From positions 682,001 through 746,000 of the forward strand of contig NZ_CP177144.1 in assembly GCF_050389775.1 (NCBI RefSeq): 64,000 nucleotides of DNA, written 5' to 3'. Both the position numbers and the translations under genes were made by a program. The notes below the pieces were generated by a model that made no database searches, was not told the DNA's origin, and saw nothing but the letters and a program-made list of their open reading frames with translations. The DNA comes from Marinibacterium sp050389775 (lineage in GTDB: Bacteria; Pseudomonadota; Alphaproteobacteria; Rhodobacterales; Rhodobacteraceae). Position 1 is the stretch's first letter. Every line of letters begins with the position of its first letter. Below, in pieces: positions 1-9,595 of this stretch.

Positions 1-603
1 ATGCCCGAGCCCAAGAATTATTCGACCTGGCGCGACCAGATGGCCGACCTGGTCGCCGCCGCGGCCAATGGCGACTACCGCGAGACCTGGTCGCTGCCGT
101 CCGGGTCGATCTACCAGGTCAGCGGTCGGCCCCATCCCGATGGCGCCGTGGCCTTCCTGTTCGAGGACATCACCGCCGAGGTCACCCTGACCCGCCGCTT
201 CCGGTCCGAGCTGGAGATGAGCGAGGCGATCCTCGACCATCTTGACGACGCCGTTGCGGTCTTTGCGGCCAATGGCGTGCTGACCCTGTCGAACGCCGCC
301 TATCGCCAGCTGTGGAATGTCGACCCCGATGCCTCCTTTGCCGAGGTCACGATCCACGACGCCACCCGCGACTGGCAGTCCCGGTCGATGCCCACGCCGG
401 TCTGGGGCGACCTGCGCGATTTCGTCGCCACCCCGGTCGAGCGGACGACCTGGTGGGCGGGCATCCGGCTGAACAATGGCGACGAGGTCATCTGCACCGT
501 CCATCCGATCCAGGACGGCGCCACGCTGGTCTGTTTCCGCGGCAACCGGCTGACCGAAGCCGCCGGACAGGACGACGGCATGTTGCAGGCGGATGCGCGC
601 TGA
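1..603 (+). CDS. PAS-domain sensory protein, C-terminal part (5' end probably outside window)
   Basis: The reading frame is open from the first base of the window to a TGA at 601-603, giving 200 residues. It looks like a PAS-type signalling protein: residues about 75-130 (SEAILDHLDDAVAVFAANG, then LSNAAYRQLW) have the typical PAS opening in which a short helix precedes a what-if-active sensor fold, and an earlier segment ending FLFEDITAE resembles the last strand of another PAS unit. No histidine kinase, GGDEF or other output domain follows before the stop. The ATG at base 1 may be internal, because two PAS units this close to the start suggest missing upstream sequence. It precedes tsaE by 42 bases. 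Ligand and partner cannot be told from sequence. Confidence 0.6.
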   Translation: MPEPKNYSTWRDQMADLVAAAANGDYRETWSLPSGSIYQVSGRPHPDGAVAFLFEDITAEVTLTRRFRSELEMSEAILDHLDDAVAVFAANGVLTLSNAAYRQLWNVDPDASFAEVTIHDATRDWQSRSMPTPVWGDLRDFVATPVERTTWWAGIRLNNGDEVICTVHPIQDGATLVCFRGNRLTEAAGQDDGMLQADAR

Positions 604-645
604 TCGCATCTTGCGGGGGGCCGGAACGGGCGGCATTCTGCGCGC

Positions 646-1116
646 ATGTCGCCGCGCCGCCTCTCCCTGCCCTCCCCGGATGCCACCACCGCCCTTGCCG
701 CGGCGCTTGGCCAATGCCTTTCGCCCGGTGATGTCGTGCTGTTGCATGGCCCTGTCGGCGCTGGAAAATCCCACTTCGCCCGGGGCCTGATCCAATCGCT
801 GCAGGACATCCCCGAAGACGTCCCCAGCCCGACCTTCACCCTGGTCCAAAGTTATGACACCACGCGCGGACCACTGTGGCATTGCGATCTCTATCGCATG
901 TCCGGGCCTGACGAGCTGATCGAACTTGGGCTGATCGACGCCTTCGATACAGCCATCTGCCTGGTCGAATGGCCCGACCGGCTGGGCGAGCTGGCCCCGG
1001 CCGGCGCGCTGAACCTGACCTTTGTCCCCGATCCCGACGATCCCGACCGCCGCACATTGACCATCGACGCCGGCACGCCGGACTGGGCCGCGCGCCTCGA
1101 TGGGCTGGCCGCATGA
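646..1116 (+). CDS. tsaE: tRNA threonylcarbamoyladenosine biosynthesis ATPase TsaE
   Basis: 156 residues, a normal size for TsaE, the small cytoplasmic ATPase that works with TsaB and TsaD to place threonylcarbamoyl on A37 of ANN-decoding tRNAs. The Walker A loop GPVGAGKS lies at residues 35-42. The later PSPTFTLVQSY and HCDLYR segments are the family's conserved switch-like and metal-binding region. The stop overlaps the start of the next gene (ATGA at 1113-1116), so it is translationally coupled to the kinase downstream. The start at 646 is the first ATG and leaves the expected short N-terminus before the P-loop. Confidence 0.93.
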   Translation: MSPRRLSLPSPDATTALAAALGQCLSPGDVVLLHGPVGAGKSHFARGLIQSLQDIPEDVPSPTFTLVQSYDTTRGPLWHCDLYRMSGPDELIELGLIDAFDTAICLVEWPDRLGELAPAGALNLTFVPDPDDPDRRTLTIDAGTPDWAARLDGLAA

Positions 1117-2114
1117 CCGCCCGCGACCGCCAGATCGCCGCCTTTCTCGCCGGGGCCGGTTGGGCCGATGCCGACCGCCGCGCGCTGGCCGGCGATGCCT
1201 CGGCCCGGCGCTATGACCGGCTGACCGATGGCCGGGGCCATGCCGCCGTGCTGATGATCGCCCCGCCCGAGGATGCCGCCGGCATCACGACCTTCCAGCG
1301 CCTGGCCGATCACCTGGCCGCCGCCGGCCTGTCGGCCCCGCGCATCCTGGCCGCCGATGCCGATACCGGGCTGATGCTGCTGGAAGACCTGGGCGACGAC
1401 ACCTTCACCCGGCTGATCGCCCGCGCCCCTGCCCGCGAGCCCGATCTTTACGCCGCCGCGACCGACCTGCTGGCCGAGCTGCGCGCGATGGACCGGCCCG
1501 AAGGGCTGGTCACGCTCGATCCGGTCACCCTGGCCGGCATGACCGACCTGGCCTTCACCCGCTATGCCGCGCCGATCACCGGCGCCGATGCCACGCCCCG
1601 GATCCTGCCCCGGCTCGAAGACTTGTTCCACGATGCCCTGCGCGGACCGGCCGTTTTCCTGCATCGCGACTACCATGCCGATAACCTGCTGTGGCTGCCC
1701 GACCGCACCGGGCCGGCCCGCGTCGGGCTGCTGGATTTCCAGGATGCCGTGGCCGGACCCGAGGCCTATGACCTGGTTTCGCTGCTGCAGGATGCCCGGC
1801 GGGACGTGCCCGCCGCCGTCGAAATCGCCATGACCGCCCGGTTCCGCGACACCCTGGGCCAGGACGATCACACCTTCCGCACGGCCTATGCCGTGCTGGG
1901 CCTGCAGCGCAACCTGCGGATCCTGGGCGTCTTTGCCCGGCTGGCCTGCGATTTCGGCAAGCCCCGCTACCTTGACCTGATGCCCCGCGTCTTTGGCCAC
2001 GTCGAACGCAACCTCGACCATCCGGCGCTGGCCCCGGTCGCCCAGGCCATCCTCGACGCCCTGCCCCGCCCGACCCCGGCCACCCTTTCCCGCCTGCTGC
2101 CCCGGACCGCATGA
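1113..2114 (+). CDS. amgK: Sugar/aminoglycoside-type phosphotransferase, probable cell-wall amino-sugar anomeric kinase AmgK
   Basis: 333 residues with the aminoglycoside-phosphotransferase fold: catalytic loop HRDYHADN at residues 184-191 and metal-binding DFQD at 208-211. The start is the ATG overlapping the tsaE stop; longer in-frame extensions run through tsaE and are rejected. The next gene, overlapping by four bases, is a MurU-like nucleotidyltransferase. In characterised systems AmgK phosphorylates N-acetylmuramic acid and N-acetylglucosamine at C1 and MurU converts MurNAc-1-phosphate to UDP-MurNAc, bypassing de novo synthesis during peptidoglycan recycling. The AmgK assignment rests on this pairing more than on unique motifs. 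A generic phosphotransferase of unknown substrate is the alternative. Confidence 0.82.
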   Translation: MTARDRQIAAFLAGAGWADADRRALAGDASARRYDRLTDGRGHAAVLMIAPPEDAAGITTFQRLADHLAAAGLSAPRILAADADTGLMLLEDLGDDTFTRLIARAPAREPDLYAAATDLLAELRAMDRPEGLVTLDPVTLAGMTDLAFTRYAAPITGADATPRILPRLEDLFHDALRGPAVFLHRDYHADNLLWLPDRTGPARVGLLDFQDAVAGPEAYDLVSLLQDARRDVPAAVEIAMTARFRDTLGQDDHTFRTAYAVLGLQRNLRILGVFARLACDFGKPRYLDLMPRVFGHVERNLDHPALAPVAQAILDALPRPTPATLSRLLPRTA

Positions 2115-2791
2115 CCCAGCCTCCCGTTCTCTTGTTTGCCGCCGGTTTCGGCACCCGCATGGGTGCGCTGACCGCCGACCGCCCCAAGCCGATGATCGAG
2201 GTCGCCGGCCGGCCGCTGATCGATCATGCGCTCGACCTGGCCCGCGCGGTGACCCCGCCGCGGATCGTGGCCAACCTGCATTACAAGCCCCGCGCCCTGG
2301 CCGATCACCTGGCCGCGCGGAACGTCATCACCTCTTTCGAATGGCCCGAGATCCTGGAAACCGGCGGCGGGCTGCGCCAGGCCCTGCCGCTGCTGGGCGC
2401 CGACCCGGTCATCACGCTGAACCCCGACGTGATCTGGCAGGGGCCGAACCCGCTGCAGCTGTTGCTGCAGGCCTGGGACCCCGAGCGGATGGATGCGCTG
2501 CTGGTCTGCCTTGACCCGGGTGATGCCGTCGGCCGGCTGGGCGGCGGCGATTTCGACCTGGACGGCGACGGGCGCATCGCGCGGGGCGGCCAGGTCATCT
2601 ATGGCGGGGCCCAGATCATCAAGACCGGCGGGCTGGACGACATCGCGGAAAAATCGTTTTCGCTCAATGTTCTGTGGGATCGCATGATCGCCGGGGACCG
2701 GCTTTTCGGCCTGCGCTATCCCGGCCGCTGGTGCGATGTCGGCCGGCCCGAAGGCATTGCCCTGGCCGAGGGGCTGATCGCCGATGTTTGA
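2111..2791 (+). CDS. murU: Nucleotidyltransferase, probable N-acetylmuramate-1-phosphate uridylyltransferase MurU
   Basis: 226 residues of the sugar-1-phosphate nucleotidyltransferase family. The N-terminus carries the nucleotide-binding signature AAGFGTRMGALT followed by RPKPMIEVAGRPLIDH (about residues 10-38). An NPDV motif in the middle is the usual metal-binding aspartate. Length fits the short MurU type rather than the longer GlmU or RfbA types. It overlaps the upstream kinase by four bases and the downstream addB by eight. Its likely job is to make UDP-MurNAc from recycled MurNAc-1-phosphate in the cytoplasm. Substrate is inferred from the kinase partner. Confidence 0.83.
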   Translation: MTQPPVLLFAAGFGTRMGALTADRPKPMIEVAGRPLIDHALDLARAVTPPRIVANLHYKPRALADHLAARNVITSFEWPEILETGGGLRQALPLLGADPVITLNPDVIWQGPNPLQLLLQAWDPERMDALLVCLDPGDAVGRLGGGDFDLDGDGRIARGGQVIYGGAQIIKTGGLDDIAEKSFSLNVLWDRMIAGDRLFGLRYPGRWCDVGRPEGIALAEGLIADV

Positions 2792-5729
2792 ACCTTCGGA
2801 CAAGGCCCGGGTCTTTGCCCTGCCCTGCGGCGCCGATTTCCCGGCCCAGCTGGTCGCCGGGCTGGAAAGCCGGATGCAGGGCCAGCCGCCCGAGGCCTGG
2901 GCGCGCATCCTGCTGATCGTCAACACCCGGCGCATGGCCCGCAGGCTGCGCGACATCTTTGACGCCGGGCCGCCACGCCTGCTTCCGCAGATCCGGCTGA
3001 TGACCGACCTGGATACCGGGCTGGACGACATCCCGCCGGCCATCCCGCCGCTGCGCCGCCGGCTGGAACTGGCCCAGCTGGTCAGCCGCCTGATCGAGGC
3101 CGAGCCCGACCTGGCCCCGCGCGCGGCGGTCTATGACCTGGCCGACAGCCTGGCCGATCTCTTTGCCGAGATGCAGGGCGAGGGCGTCAGCCCGGACACC
3201 ATCGCCGGGCTGGATGTCAGCGACCTGTCGGGCCATTGGGCCCGGGCGCAACGTTTCATCGCCATTGCCGGGATGCTGGCCGATCCCGAAGCCCCCGAGG
3301 CCGAGGCGCGCCAGCGGCTGGTGGCCGAATCCCTGGCCGCCCGCTGGGCCGAGGCCCCGCCCGAAACGCCGGTGATCCTGGCCGGGTCGACCGGCTCGCG
3401 GGGCATGATGCAGATCCTGATGCAGGCCGCCGCCCGTCTGCCGCAGGGCGCGGTGGTGCTGCCCGGCCATGACCCGGACCTGCCGGACGAGGTCTGGGAC
3501 GGGATGCGCGCGGCGCTGACCGCCGAGGACCATCCGCAATATCGCTACAAGGCCCTGATGGACCGGATGGACCTGGCCCCGGGCGATATCCGGCCCTGGA
3601 CCGACAGCCCGCCGCCGGCGCTCGAGCGCAACCGGGTGCTGTCGCTGGCCCTGCGCCCGGCGCCGGTGACCGATGCCTGGCTGACCGAAGGCCCGTCGCT
3701 GCCCGACCTGGGCCCGGCAATGGCCGGCGTGACCCTGCTTGAGGCGACCGATCCGCGCGAAGAGGCGCTGGCGATTGCCCTGCGCCTGCGCCAGGCGGCC
3801 GAAGACGGCCAGACCGCGGCGCTGATCACGCCCGACCGGATGCTGACGCGCCAGGTCGAGGCGGCGCTGGACCGCTGGGGCATCATGGCCGACGATTCCG
3901 CCGGCCAGCCGCTGCACCTGGCCCCGCCGGGCCGGTTCCTGCGCCAGGTGGCCGACCTGATCGCCAACCCGGTGACGCCCGAAAGCCTGCTGGCCATGCT
4001 GAAACACCCGCTGTGCCACAGCGGGCCGGGCCGGGCGGATCACCTGATCTATACCCGCGACCTGGAATTGTGGCTGCGCCGCAATGCCCCGCCGCATCCC
4101 GAACCGGCCACGCTGGACCGCTTTGCCTCGGACATGGTCGACCGCAAGCGCACACCGCCGCCCGAGCCCTGGCGGGCCTGGGTGGCCGACGCGCTGCTCT
4201 GCGCCCATGATCCGGCGGTGGCGCCCCTTGCGGGGCGCGTTGGCGCGCTGCGCGCGCGGGCGGAACGGGTGGCCGCCGGCTCGCAGGCCGATGACCCGGC
4301 CGAGACCGGCGGGCTGTGGGACCAGAACGCCGGGCAGGAAGCGCGCAAGGTCATCGAGGCGCTTGAGCTGCATGCCGATGCCGGCGGTGACATGGCCGCG
4401 CGCGACGTGGCCGACCTGCTGGGCGCGCTGTTGCAACGCGAAACCGTGCGCGACCGTGACAAGCCGCATCCCGGCATCATGATCTGGGGCACGCTCGAAG
4501 CCCGGGTGCAGGGCGCCGACCTGCTGATCCTGGGCGGGCTGAACGAAGGCTCCTGGCCCGAGGCCGCGCGACCCGATCCCTGGCTGAACCGGGCCTTGCG
4601 CAACCAGGTCGGGCTGTTGCTGCCGGAACGGCGGATCGGGCTGGCCGCGCATGATTTCCAGCAGGCCGCCGGGGCCGAAGAGGTCTGGATCACCCGGGCG
4701 AAACGCTCGTCCGACGCCGAAACGGTGCCCTCGCGCTGGGTCAACCGGCTGGTCAACCTGCTGGGCGGCCTGCCGCAGCGGGGCGGGCCGGAGGCGCTGA
4801 CCGCGATGCGGGGCAGGGGGCGGCTGTGGCTGGACCGGGTGACCGAGCTGGAACGGGCCGAGCGCACGGCGCCGGCGATCCGGCCGTCGCCCCGCCCACC
4901 GGTCGAGGCCCGGCCGCAGCAATTGTCGGTGACGCGGATCAAGACGCTGATCCGCGATCCCTATGCGATCTATGCCCAGACCGTGCTGAAACTGCGCGCG
5001 CTGGATCCGCTGATGACCGAACCCGACGCGATGCTGCGTGGCACGGTGATCCATACCGTGCTCGAGGATTTCATCCGCGAGACGGCAGACACGCCCGACG
5101 AGGTGACGCCCGAACGGCTGATGCAGGTGGCCGACCGGGTGCTGGCCACCGAGGTGCCCTGGGCCGCCGAACGCCGGCTGTGGCGGGCGCGGCTGGCCCG
5201 GGTGGCCGGCTGGTTCACCGATGGCGAACGCACGCGGCGCAGCCTGGGCACACCGGAAGCCTTTGAAATATATGGCGAAGTGTTGATCGAAGACCCGCCG
5301 TTCCGGCTGACGGGCGAGGCCGACCGGATCGACCGCGACACCAGCGGGCGCTGGGTGATCTATGATTACAAGACCGGCCGGCCGCCAACGGCCAAGGAAC
5401 AGAAGCTGTTCGACAAGCAATTGCTGCTCGAAGCGGCGATGATCGGGCAGGGGGCGTTCAAGGGGCTGACGCCGGCCCCCGTGGCCCGGGCGGTGTTCCT
5501 GGGCCTGGGCGGCGCGGGCAAGGAAGAGCCGGCGCCCCTGGACGAAACCCCGGTCGAGCAGGTCTGGGAGGAATTCCGCGACCTGCTCAGGGCTTACCGC
5601 GATCCGGCCCAGGGCTATACCGCCCGCCGGATGCTGCAAAAGGACAGCGACGTGGGCGATTACGACCAGCTGGCGCGTTACGGCGAATGGGACATGGCCA
5701 CCGATCCGACCCCGGAGGACCTGGCATGA
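2784..5729 (+). CDS. addB: Double-strand break repair protein AddB (alphaproteobacterial type)
   Basis: 981 residues, typical of alphaproteobacterial AddB, the partner of AddA in RecBCD-like processing of DNA ends for RecA loading. The C-terminal quarter carries a RecB-family nuclease domain: SVTRIKTLIRDPYAIYA, then GEADRID, then DYKTG with the catalytic Asp and Lys, then a following Gln-rich helix (KQLLLEAAM). The N-terminal part is an inactivated helicase-like region without an obvious Walker A, as known for this family. Start ATG 2784 overlaps the murU stop by eight bases; the end overlaps addA's start (ATGA at 5726-5729). Confidence 0.93.
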   Translation: MFEPSDKARVFALPCGADFPAQLVAGLESRMQGQPPEAWARILLIVNTRRMARRLRDIFDAGPPRLLPQIRLMTDLDTGLDDIPPAIPPLRRRLELAQLVSRLIEAEPDLAPRAAVYDLADSLADLFAEMQGEGVSPDTIAGLDVSDLSGHWARAQRFIAIAGMLADPEAPEAEARQRLVAESLAARWAEAPPETPVILAGSTGSRGMMQILMQAAARLPQGAVVLPGHDPDLPDEVWDGMRAALTAEDHPQYRYKALMDRMDLAPGDIRPWTDSPPPALERNRVLSLALRPAPVTDAWLTEGPSLPDLGPAMAGVTLLEATDPREEALAIALRLRQAAEDGQTAALITPDRMLTRQVEAALDRWGIMADDSAGQPLHLAPPGRFLRQVADLIANPVTPESLLAMLKHPLCHSGPGRADHLIYTRDLELWLRRNAPPHPEPATLDRFASDMVDRKRTPPPEPWRAWVADALLCAHDPAVAPLAGRVGALRARAERVAAGSQADDPAETGGLWDQNAGQEARKVIEALELHADAGGDMAARDVADLLGALLQRETVRDRDKPHPGIMIWGTLEARVQGADLLILGGLNEGSWPEAARPDPWLNRALRNQVGLLLPERRIGLAAHDFQQAAGAEEVWITRAKRSSDAETVPSRWVNRLVNLLGGLPQRGGPEALTAMRGRGRLWLDRVTELERAERTAPAIRPSPRPPVEARPQQLSVTRIKTLIRDPYAIYAQTVLKLRALDPLMTEPDAMLRGTVIHTVLEDFIRETADTPDEVTPERLMQVADRVLATEVPWAAERRLWRARLARVAGWFTDGERTRRSLGTPEAFEIYGEVLIEDPPFRLTGEADRIDRDTSGRWVIYDYKTGRPPTAKEQKLFDKQLLLEAAMIGQGAFKGLTPAPVARAVFLGLGGAGKEEPAPLDETPVEQVWEEFRDLLRAYRDPAQGYTARRMLQKDSDVGDYDQLARYGEWDMATDPTPEDLA

Positions 5730-8700
5730 GCGCGGCAGGACAGGCGGCCGGAACGCCCGACGACAAGGCCCGCGACGCGGCCACCGAACGCCAGGTCCGG
5801 GCGGCGCGGCCCGATGCCTCGACCTGGCTGGCGGCCAATGCCGGATCGGGCAAGACCCGCGTGCTGACCGACCGGGTGGCCCGGCTGCTGCTGTCGGGGG
5901 TCGAACCCCAGCACATCCTGTGCCTGACCTATACCAAGGCCGCGGCCTCGGAGATGCAGAACCGGCTGTTCAAGCGGCTGGGCGAATGGGCGATGCTGGA
6001 CGACGGCCCGCTGCGCAAGGCGCTGGCCGTGCTGGGCGCCGGTACGACGGTCGACCTGGGCAAGGCCCGCACGCTCTTTGCCAGCGCGATCGAAACGCCG
6101 GGCGGGCTGAAGATCCAGACCATCCATTCCTTTTGTGCCTCGCTGCTGCGGCGGTTCCCGCTGGAAGCCGGTGTCAGCCCGAATTTCACCGAGATGGAAG
6201 ACCGGTCGGCCGAATTGCTGCGGGCCGAGATCGTCGAGGAGATGGCCGCAGGGCCGCAGGGCCACCTGATCGACGGCATTGCCGGTTACCTGTCCGACGG
6301 CCTCGACGCTCTGACCGGCGCGCTGGCGGGCCGGCGCGAGGCCTTTGACCCGCCGATGGACATGGCGGAGATCGAAGGTGTCTTCGGCCTGTCGCCCGGG
6401 ATGGACGAACAGGCGCTGATCGACCAGGCCTTTGCGCCCGACGACATCGACATGCTGACCGCCCTGTCCCGGGCGTTGCAGACCTCGGGCAAGACCGACC
6501 AGAGGGCGGCCGACAAGCTGGCCCAGGTGCGCAGCGAGGACCTGGCCACGCTGGAACTGCTCGAAGGCGTGCTTCTGACCGGGGCCGGGGCCAAGGCGCC
6601 GTTCACGGCCAAGATCGGCAGCTTTCCGACCAAGGGCGCCCAGAAGGACGGGGCCGTGGCGCCCTGGATGCCGGCGCTGAACGACCTTATGGAACGGGTG
6701 CAGGAAGCCCGGCCACAACGGCTGGGCCTGGTGGCCGCGCGCAAGAGCGCCGCGCTGCATGCCTTTGCCGCGGCCTTCCTGCCCGAATATGCCCGCCAGA
6801 AACAGCTGCGCGGCTGGCTCGATTTCGACGACCTGATCCTCAAGGCCCGGGCCCTGCTCAAGGATCCGGCGGTCGCGGCCTGGGTGCTGTTCCGGCTGGA
6901 CGGAGGGATCGACCACATCCTGGTCGACGAGGCCCAGGACACCAGCCCGGTGCAATGGGACGTGATCGAAACCCTGGCCCAGGAATTCACCGCCGGCGAA
7001 GGCGCGCGGGATGTCGAGCGCACGATCTTTGTCGTGGGCGACAAGAAACAGTCGATCTATTCCTTCCAGGGCGCCGATCCCCAGGCCTTTGACAAGATGC
7101 AGGCCGAGTTCGCCGACCGGCTGCAGGCCGCCGGGCCCGGGCTGCAATCGCTGACGCTGGAATATTCCTTCCGCTCATCGCCGGCGATCCTGGGCCTGGT
7201 CGACACGATCTTCGAAGGCCAGGCCGAGGCCGGTTTTGCCGCCGACAGCCTGCACCGGGCGTTCAAGTCCGACCTGCCCGGGCGGGTCGAGCTGTGGCCC
7301 GTCGTGCCCAAGACCGAGGACGAAGAGGACCGGGCCTGGCACGAGCCGGTCGACCGCAAGGGCAGCCGCCACCACACGGTCATCCTGGCCGAACGCATCG
7401 CCGAGCGGATCGAGGCGATGATCGGCGTGGAAACCCTGCCCGACGAAGGCCGGGGCGGTCTGATCCGCCGGCCGGTCCGGCCGGGCGATGTCATGATCCT
7501 GGTGCAGCGCCGGTCCGATCTCTTTGCCGAGATCATCCGGGCCTGCAAGGCGCGCCGCCTGCCCATCGCCGGGGCCGACCGGCTCAAGGTCGGGGCCGAG
7601 CTGGCCGTGCGCGACCTGGGCGCGCTGCTGTCCTTCCTGTCGACGCCCGAAGACGACCTGTCGCTGGCCACGGCGCTGAAATCGCCGCTGTTCGGCTGGT
7701 CGGAACAGGATCTTTACGCGGTGGCCCAGGGCCGAAAGGGCTTTCTGTGGGAAGTGCTGCGCCGGCGCGACAATCATCCGCAGACCCTGGCCGTGCTGGC
7801 CGACCTGATGGGCCAGACCGATTTCCTGCGGCCCTACGACCTGATCGAACGCATCCTGACCCGCCATGACGGCCGCCGCCTATTGCTGGGCCGGCTGGGC
7901 GCCGAGGCCGAGGACGGGATCAACGCGCTGCTGGGCCAGGCCCTGGCCTATGAGCGGACGGGCGTGCCCAGCCTGACCGGCTTCCTCAGCTGGATGGAAA
8001 CCGACGACCTTGAAATCAAGCGCGAGATGGGATCGGCCGGCGACCTGATCCGGGTGATGACCGTGCACGGGTCCAAGGGGCTGGAATCGCCCATTGTCAT
8101 CCTGCCCGACACCGGCAAGCGCCAGGCGCCTTCGGTGCCCGAGATCATGGAGATCGACGGCCGGCCGGTCTGGCGGGTGAATGCCGATGGCATGCCCCCG
8201 GCGATGGGCGAGGCCCGCGATGCCTTCCAGGACCGCCAGCGGGCCGAACGCCAGCGGCTGTTCTACGTGGCCCTGACCCGGGCCGAGAAATGGCTGATCG
8301 TCACGGCCGCCGGCGATCTGCCCAAGGATGGCGACAGCTGGTATCAGCAGACCGAGGCCGGGCTGCGCCGGTCGGGGGCCATCGACCTGCCGATGGGCGA
8401 CGAGACCGGGTTGCTGCACGTGACCGGCGATTGGGACGGCCTGCCGCTGGAACGGCCCGAGATCGTCGCGCCCACCCGTGTCACCGTGCCCGAGATCTTT
8501 CGCCAGCCGGCCCCGCCGCCGCCCGAACGGGCGGTCACGCTCAGCCCGTCGGACCTGGGCGGGACCAAGGCCCTGCCGGGCGAGGCCGGGCTGGACGAGG
8601 CCGCGGCCAAGGCGCGGGGCAGCGCCGTGCACCTGTTGCTGGAACACCTGGCCGGGCAGGGGCCCGAGGGCTGGGCTGCCCGGGCCGACGACCTGCTGGC

Positions 8701-9133
8701 CGAGCTGGCCCCGCCCGACCGGGCCGCGCTGCTGGCCGAGGTTTCGGCCCTGCTCACCGCACCGGCCCTGGCCCCGCTCTTCGCGCCCGACACCCTGGCC
8801 GAGGTGCCGGTGACCGGAACCATCGGCGAGGGCACCGCGGCGCAGCGCCTGCACGGGGTGATCGACCGGCTGATCGTGACGCCCGACCGGGTCCTGGCCG
8901 TGGATTTCAAGACCAATGCCGTGGTGCCCGGCGCGCCCGACACGGTGCCCGAAGGCATCCTGCGCCAGATGGGCGCCTATGCCCTCATGCTGGGCGCGAT
9001 CTACCCCGACCGGCCCGTCGAAGTGGCCGTGCTCTGGACCCGCAGCGCAAAGTTGATGACCTTGCCACCCGATCACGTCATGGCTGCACTGCGACGCGCG
9101 GGCCTTCTTGACGCCGCGCAGGGGCGTTCATAG
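5726..9133 (+). CDS. addA: Double-strand break repair helicase-nuclease AddA
   Basis: 1135 residues. UvrD/Rep-type superfamily I helicase: Walker A ANAGSGKT near residue 36, LTYTKAAASEM (motif Ia), VDEAQDTS (motif II), GDKKQSIYSFQGA (motif III), MTVHGSKGLE (motif V) and YVALTRAE (motif VI). A RecB-type nuclease domain lies at the C-terminus with VDFKTN as the catalytic Asp-x-Lys and QMGAYALML as the trailing Gln/Tyr motif. With AddB it forms the end-resection complex. The ATG at 5726 overlapping the addB stop is preferred to the start 13 codons upstream, which would read through addB's end. Confidence 0.95.
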   Translation: MSAAGQAAGTPDDKARDAATERQVRAARPDASTWLAANAGSGKTRVLTDRVARLLLSGVEPQHILCLTYTKAAASEMQNRLFKRLGEWAMLDDGPLRKALAVLGAGTTVDLGKARTLFASAIETPGGLKIQTIHSFCASLLRRFPLEAGVSPNFTEMEDRSAELLRAEIVEEMAAGPQGHLIDGIAGYLSDGLDALTGALAGRREAFDPPMDMAEIEGVFGLSPGMDEQALIDQAFAPDDIDMLTALSRALQTSGKTDQRAADKLAQVRSEDLATLELLEGVLLTGAGAKAPFTAKIGSFPTKGAQKDGAVAPWMPALNDLMERVQEARPQRLGLVAARKSAALHAFAAAFLPEYARQKQLRGWLDFDDLILKARALLKDPAVAAWVLFRLDGGIDHILVDEAQDTSPVQWDVIETLAQEFTAGEGARDVERTIFVVGDKKQSIYSFQGADPQAFDKMQAEFADRLQAAGPGLQSLTLEYSFRSSPAILGLVDTIFEGQAEAGFAADSLHRAFKSDLPGRVELWPVVPKTEDEEDRAWHEPVDRKGSRHHTVILAERIAERIEAMIGVETLPDEGRGGLIRRPVRPGDVMILVQRRSDLFAEIIRACKARRLPIAGADRLKVGAELAVRDLGALLSFLSTPEDDLSLATALKSPLFGWSEQDLYAVAQGRKGFLWEVLRRRDNHPQTLAVLADLMGQTDFLRPYDLIERILTRHDGRRLLLGRLGAEAEDGINALLGQALAYERTGVPSLTGFLSWMETDDLEIKREMGSAGDLIRVMTVHGSKGLESPIVILPDTGKRQAPSVPEIMEIDGRPVWRVNADGMPPAMGEARDAFQDRQRAERQRLFYVALTRAEKWLIVTAAGDLPKDGDSWYQQTEAGLRRSGAIDLPMGDETGLLHVTGDWDGLPLERPEIVAPTRVTVPEIFRQPAPPPPERAVTLSPSDLGGTKALPGEAGLDEAAAKARGSAVHLLLEHLAGQGPEGWAARADDLLAELAPPDRAALLAEVSALLTAPALAPLFAPDTLAEVPVTGTIGEGTAAQRLHGVIDRLIVTPDRVLAVDFKTNAVVPGAPDTVPEGILRQMGAYALMLGAIYPDRPVEVAVLWTRSAKLMTLPPDHVMAALRRAGLLDAAQGRS

Positions 9134-9177
9134 GTTCCCGGTTCAAGGCCCCATTCACCCGTTCAGGAGCAAGACCC

Positions 9178-9498
9178 ATGGCCACCGTTGCCGTTACCGA
9201 CACGACCTTCGAAGAAGAAGTGAAGAATTCCGACGTCCCCGTGGTCGTCGATTTCTGGGCAGAATGGTGCGGCCCCTGCAAGCAGATCGGCCCCGCCCTG
9301 GAAGAGCTGGCCGCCGAATACGACGGCAAGATCAAGGTTGCAAAGGTCGATGTCGACAGCAACCCCAACTCGGCCGCCGCCATGGGCGTGCGCGGCATCC
9401 CCGCGCTGTTCATCTTCAAGGACGGCCAGGTGATTTCGAACCGCGCCGGCGCCGCGCCGAAAGCCGCGCTGAAATCCTGGATCGACAGCTCGATCTGA
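9178..9498 (+). CDS. trxA: Thioredoxin
   Basis: 106 residues, a standard single-domain cytoplasmic thioredoxin. The redox motif WCGPC is at residues 30-34, preceded by VVVDFWAE, and the cis-proline loop GIPALFIFKDG follows. It supplies electrons to ribonucleotide reductase, PAPS reductase and methionine sulfoxide reductases. A good ribosome site (AGGAG) sits about eight bases before the ATG. It lies 44 bases after addA and may be co-transcribed, but the gap leaves room for its own promoter. A GC hairpin follows (9524-9549). Confidence 0.96.
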   Translation: MATVAVTDTTFEEEVKNSDVPVVVDFWAEWCGPCKQIGPALEELAAEYDGKIKVAKVDVDSNPNSAAAMGVRGIPALFIFKDGQVISNRAGAAPKAALKSWIDSSI

Positions 9499-9523
9499 GC
9501 CGATCCCCGGTTGCCCTGACCCT

Positions 9524-9549
9524 GGCCCGGGCGGCACACGCGCCGGGCC
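9524..9549. terminator. GC-rich hairpin between trxA and hslV
   Basis: GGCCCGG and CCGGGCC pair as a seven-base stem with a 12-base loop. There is no T-tract on the top strand, so it may be a weak or Rho-assisted terminator, or an mRNA end stabiliser. Confidence 0.35.
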
Positions 9550-9595
9550 GGTGGTCGTGCGACCCCATCCTGCACAACAAGGCGGAGACCCCACA

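Noticed and set aside
2664..5639. 991-codon frame antisense to addB
   Set aside because: Rich in Gly/Pro/Arg/Gln/His, the usual shadow of a GC-rich gene; addB on the other strand has clear nuclease motifs.
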